Under the pieces are notes generated by a model. It saw nothing but the letters and a program-made list of their open reading frames with translations. It did no database searches and had not been told where the DNA came from. The translations under genes and the position numbers were made by a program. A stretch of DNA of 38,637 bases, taken from assembly GCA_030648035.1 (NCBI GenBank), contig JAUSII010000046.1:1-38637 (forward strand), written 5' to 3'. Shown here in pieces: positions 36,432 to 38,637 of the stretch; position 1 is the first letter of the stretch, and each line of letters starts with the position of its first letter. This DNA comes from Deltaproteobacteria bacterium. Lineage in GTDB: Bacteria; UBA10199; SPLOWO2-01-44-7.

Positions 36432-38432
36432 CTATTTTGATAATTTGTCTAGCGTTGCTGAAATGTAGCCCTTTTGTTGATCGGATAAACCTGGAAGGGT
36501 GAGCAGAGCTTTCAGTATTTGTATGGCACCAGCTTTATTTTCCCGAGCTGTTTTTAAGGCTTTTGTGACCCCATCAAAAACATCATGTCTATCTGCCTTG
36601 ATCACGGGACGGGGAGGGGTTCTGGGGCGGGTGCCATTTTTTGTGCCATGCCCTGATGCATCGGGGTTTAATTCTCGCTGTGCGTCTAAGGCGACAGTAT
36701 TTTGCGGATCTTGTTCCAGAATCAGTTGCAGAAGCATCCTGATAGAAGGCTTGTCCTGGTTTGACAGGGCGGCTTGAATCCATGTTTCAAGTAGAGGTTT
36801 CAAGGCATTAAAATCTTTTGCCTCTCTTCTGATTCTTGCCTCGACAAGAGCAATGGCTTTCTCTCTCTGTCTGGTTTCCCAAAGTGCGGCGGCATAATTC
36901 ATCAGGTTGGCGATAGGGCTCGATTCCAACTCATAGCGCAGGGCCAGAATCTGCAGGCGCATCTCTCCTTGTCCGGTTCCGCCGATCTGTTTTTTAATTT
37001 TTTCAAGAAGTTCGAGAGTCGCTCGCCATAAATGGTCATCGGCAATGATTTGTTCACTCCGTTTTTGCACCAACTCCTCAATGAGATTCAGGGCTTTTTG
37101 GTAATTGCCCAGTTTCTGATAACAGTAGGCCATGAGAAAAACAGGTTTGGGATCCTTCAGCTTGCGTCTGTGTTGTTCCTTGAGAGCCGGCAATGCCAGG
37201 TCGAATCGCTCTTTCCATATCATCACGGCAATGAAGGGTTCGCGATAGTCATCTTCATGGTGAATAAACTGTATGTAAGTAGGATCTGCCAGACTTTTTT
37301 CAAACAGATCTCCTGCTTCACGGTAGAGGCTCTCTCTTTTATTTTGATCGCCTGTAATGTTTTTGGCTTGACGTACCAGGCATACAGCCAGATGGATGCG
37401 ACTCTCCATATTTTCACCCAACTGCAACGCTTGCCTGTAAGCCGCTTCACTCCTGACAAAATCTTTCATTTGAAGACTTAAAAATCCGATCAGATTTTGA
37501 ATCATGGTTTTTGTACCATTGTCCTCGGATGGAACTCTGCTCATTCTCTCGAAGAAATCGATCCCTCTTTGATGTAAAGCAGCTTTCATATAAAGGCTTG
37601 CCACGAAGTGAAATAACTCGGCCATTTCTTTGGAATAAGCGGGTAGTGTCTCGGTTGCCAAACTTTCTTCTATAACGGTGATCTTTGTCTGGAGATCGCC
37701 AACCGCATAGGCGCCGATTCTTCCAATCAATGTTTTTTCTGTCGCAGTGAATCCATCGACACCCTGTGATGAGAAAAACGATTCAAACGCCGAATACATC
37801 TCTTTCCACCGGCTATCCGCGAGAAGAGGGACATAAATCTTATTGGCCACTTCTAATCCCAATGAGGCACCTGGAATTTTCATCTGCTCATATCTTTTTT
37901 TGAACAAAAACGTGACAACCCATTTAAGGAAAGGATCGTTTTTCACAGGAGCATTGGTGTTTAGATGTCTCCAGAGTGCAATCCAGGCAAAAGCGAGAAA
38001 AAAATTATTTGGATCTTGTCTAAGCTGTCCCTCAACTTTTCTTAAATGGGCAAGAACCTCTTTATTGAAGTTTTGAATGGCGGCGGGAGAACCAAAATCA
38101 GTGCCCCCTGCCGGCTCCGTTCTAGGGAGGGAAGCAGGAGATGCAGTAACAAATAATGGTTTGAAGGGTTTCACAGGTGCGGCTTGAAAAATAAAATCCA
38201 TCGGCTGTGCAAACCGTCTGGTGCCAGCCAAAAATCCTGTCGGAACCTGTGCCCACGCCGGCAAAGGGCTGGTCGAAGTGGCGAGTGCTTCTGCCATGGC
38301 TGTTTCGGTCGGAGACAAATCGCCATTTTGCCAGGCTTGGGCCAAAAGAGTTTCAGAGGCCCAGACCGGGCTGGCTAAAATAGCATTTAAAGTGGTGTCG
38401 TTCATCTCCTGCTCTGTATCGGCTGACTTCAA
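36432..38432 (-). CDS. TPR-repeat protein
   Basis: Repeated helix-turn-helix TPR-like segments (FLMAYCYQKLGNYQKALNLIEELVQKRSE). Start may be at internal MNDTTLNAI. Confidence 0.6.
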   Translation of the reverse strand: MKSADTEQEMNDTTLNAILASPVWASETLLAQAWQNGDLSPTETAMAEALATSTSPLPAWAQVPTGFLAGTRRFAQPMDFIFQAAPVKPFKPLFVTASPASLPRTEPAGGTDFGSPAAIQNFNKEVLAHLRKVEGQLRQDPNNFFLAFAWIALWRHLNTNAPVKNDPFLKWVVTFLFKKRYEQMKIPGASLGLEVANKIYVPLLADSRWKEMYSAFESFFSSQGVDGFTATEKTLIGRIGAYAVGDLQTKITVIEESLATETLPAYSKEMAELFHFVASLYMKAALHQRGIDFFERMSRVPSEDNGTKTMIQNLIGFLSLQMKDFVRSEAAYRQALQLGENMESRIHLAVCLVRQAKNITGDQNKRESLYREAGDLFEKSLADPTYIQFIHHEDDYREPFIAVMIWKERFDLALPALKEQHRRKLKDPKPVFLMAYCYQKLGNYQKALNLIEELVQKRSEQIIADDHLWRATLELLEKIKKQIGGTGQGEMRLQILALRYELESSPIANLMNYAAALWETRQREKAIALVEARIRREAKDFNALKPLLETWIQAALSNQDKPSIRMLLQLILEQDPQNTVALDAQRELNPDASGHGTKNGTRPRTPPRPVIKADRHDVFDGVTKALKTARENKAGAIQILKALLTLPGLSDQQKGYISATLDKLSK

Positions 38433-38463
38433 AAAAAGTTGCTTGCCCTATGGGAAGCCAGGG

Positions 38464-38637
38464 CTAATAAAAAGAGAGAATCAAAACCCCCAGTAAAAAG
38501 CCCAAACTGACCAGTCCGTTGGTGGTGAAAAAAGCGGCATTGATTTTGGAGAGGTCGTCGGGTTTGACGAGCCGGTGTTCGTAGTAAAAGGCGGCTCCGA
38601 TGAGGGCGATCAGCAATAGATAGCTGCTGGAAAAACC
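38464..38637 (-). CDS. ubiA: UbiA-family prenyltransferase, C-terminal part (continues past window)
   Basis: Reverse-strand translation GFSSSYLLLIALIGAAFYYEHRLVKPDDLSKINAAFFTTNGLVSLGFLLGVLILSFY*. Confidence 0.8.
   Translation of the reverse strand, partial: GFSSSYLLLIALIGAAFYYEHRLVKPDDLSKINAAFFTTNGLVSLGFLLGVLILSFY

Noticed and set aside
1-38637. tRNA/rRNA genes
   Set aside because: None recognised by eye; a tRNAscan/Infernal run would be needed to exclude them formally.

Overview
38.6 kb bacterial chromosomal window; gene content looks deltaproteobacterial-like, but that is an inference. Housekeeping blocks: a vWA-domain protein, TatC, a sensor histidine kinase, TolC/MlaC-like proteins, a type I phosphodiesterase-like protein, etfB-etfA-acyl-CoA dehydrogenase-dNK-ETF-QO, GGT, larE-larB, hpt, grx, a ComEC-like MBL hydrolase and a partial UbiA. 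An accessory/defence island lies at about 8.25-19.98 kb. It holds two different AbiE-type toxin-antitoxin modules, a DUF262/DUF1524 (GmrSD-like) gene overlapping a PIN-like ORF, a secreted HEIGH metalloprotease next to an outer-surface protein, an ORF6N protein, and a decayed DUF4160/HTH pair. The modules are bracketed by several nested 36-78 bp direct repeats. The most unusual signal is a set of intergenic palindromic elements with three-way-junction (T or cruciform) folds. Family A (3 copies) keeps its hairpin loops while the outer and inner stems differ in sequence between copies yet remain self-complementary. Family B (2 copies) has an identical 99-bp core inside locus-specific palindromic arms. 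B and A occur side by side, in the same order, at two loci. Two Lys-rich microproteins (25 and 33 aa) that the ORF track missed flank one of these B-A pairs. All calls are from reading the sequence; no searches were run.
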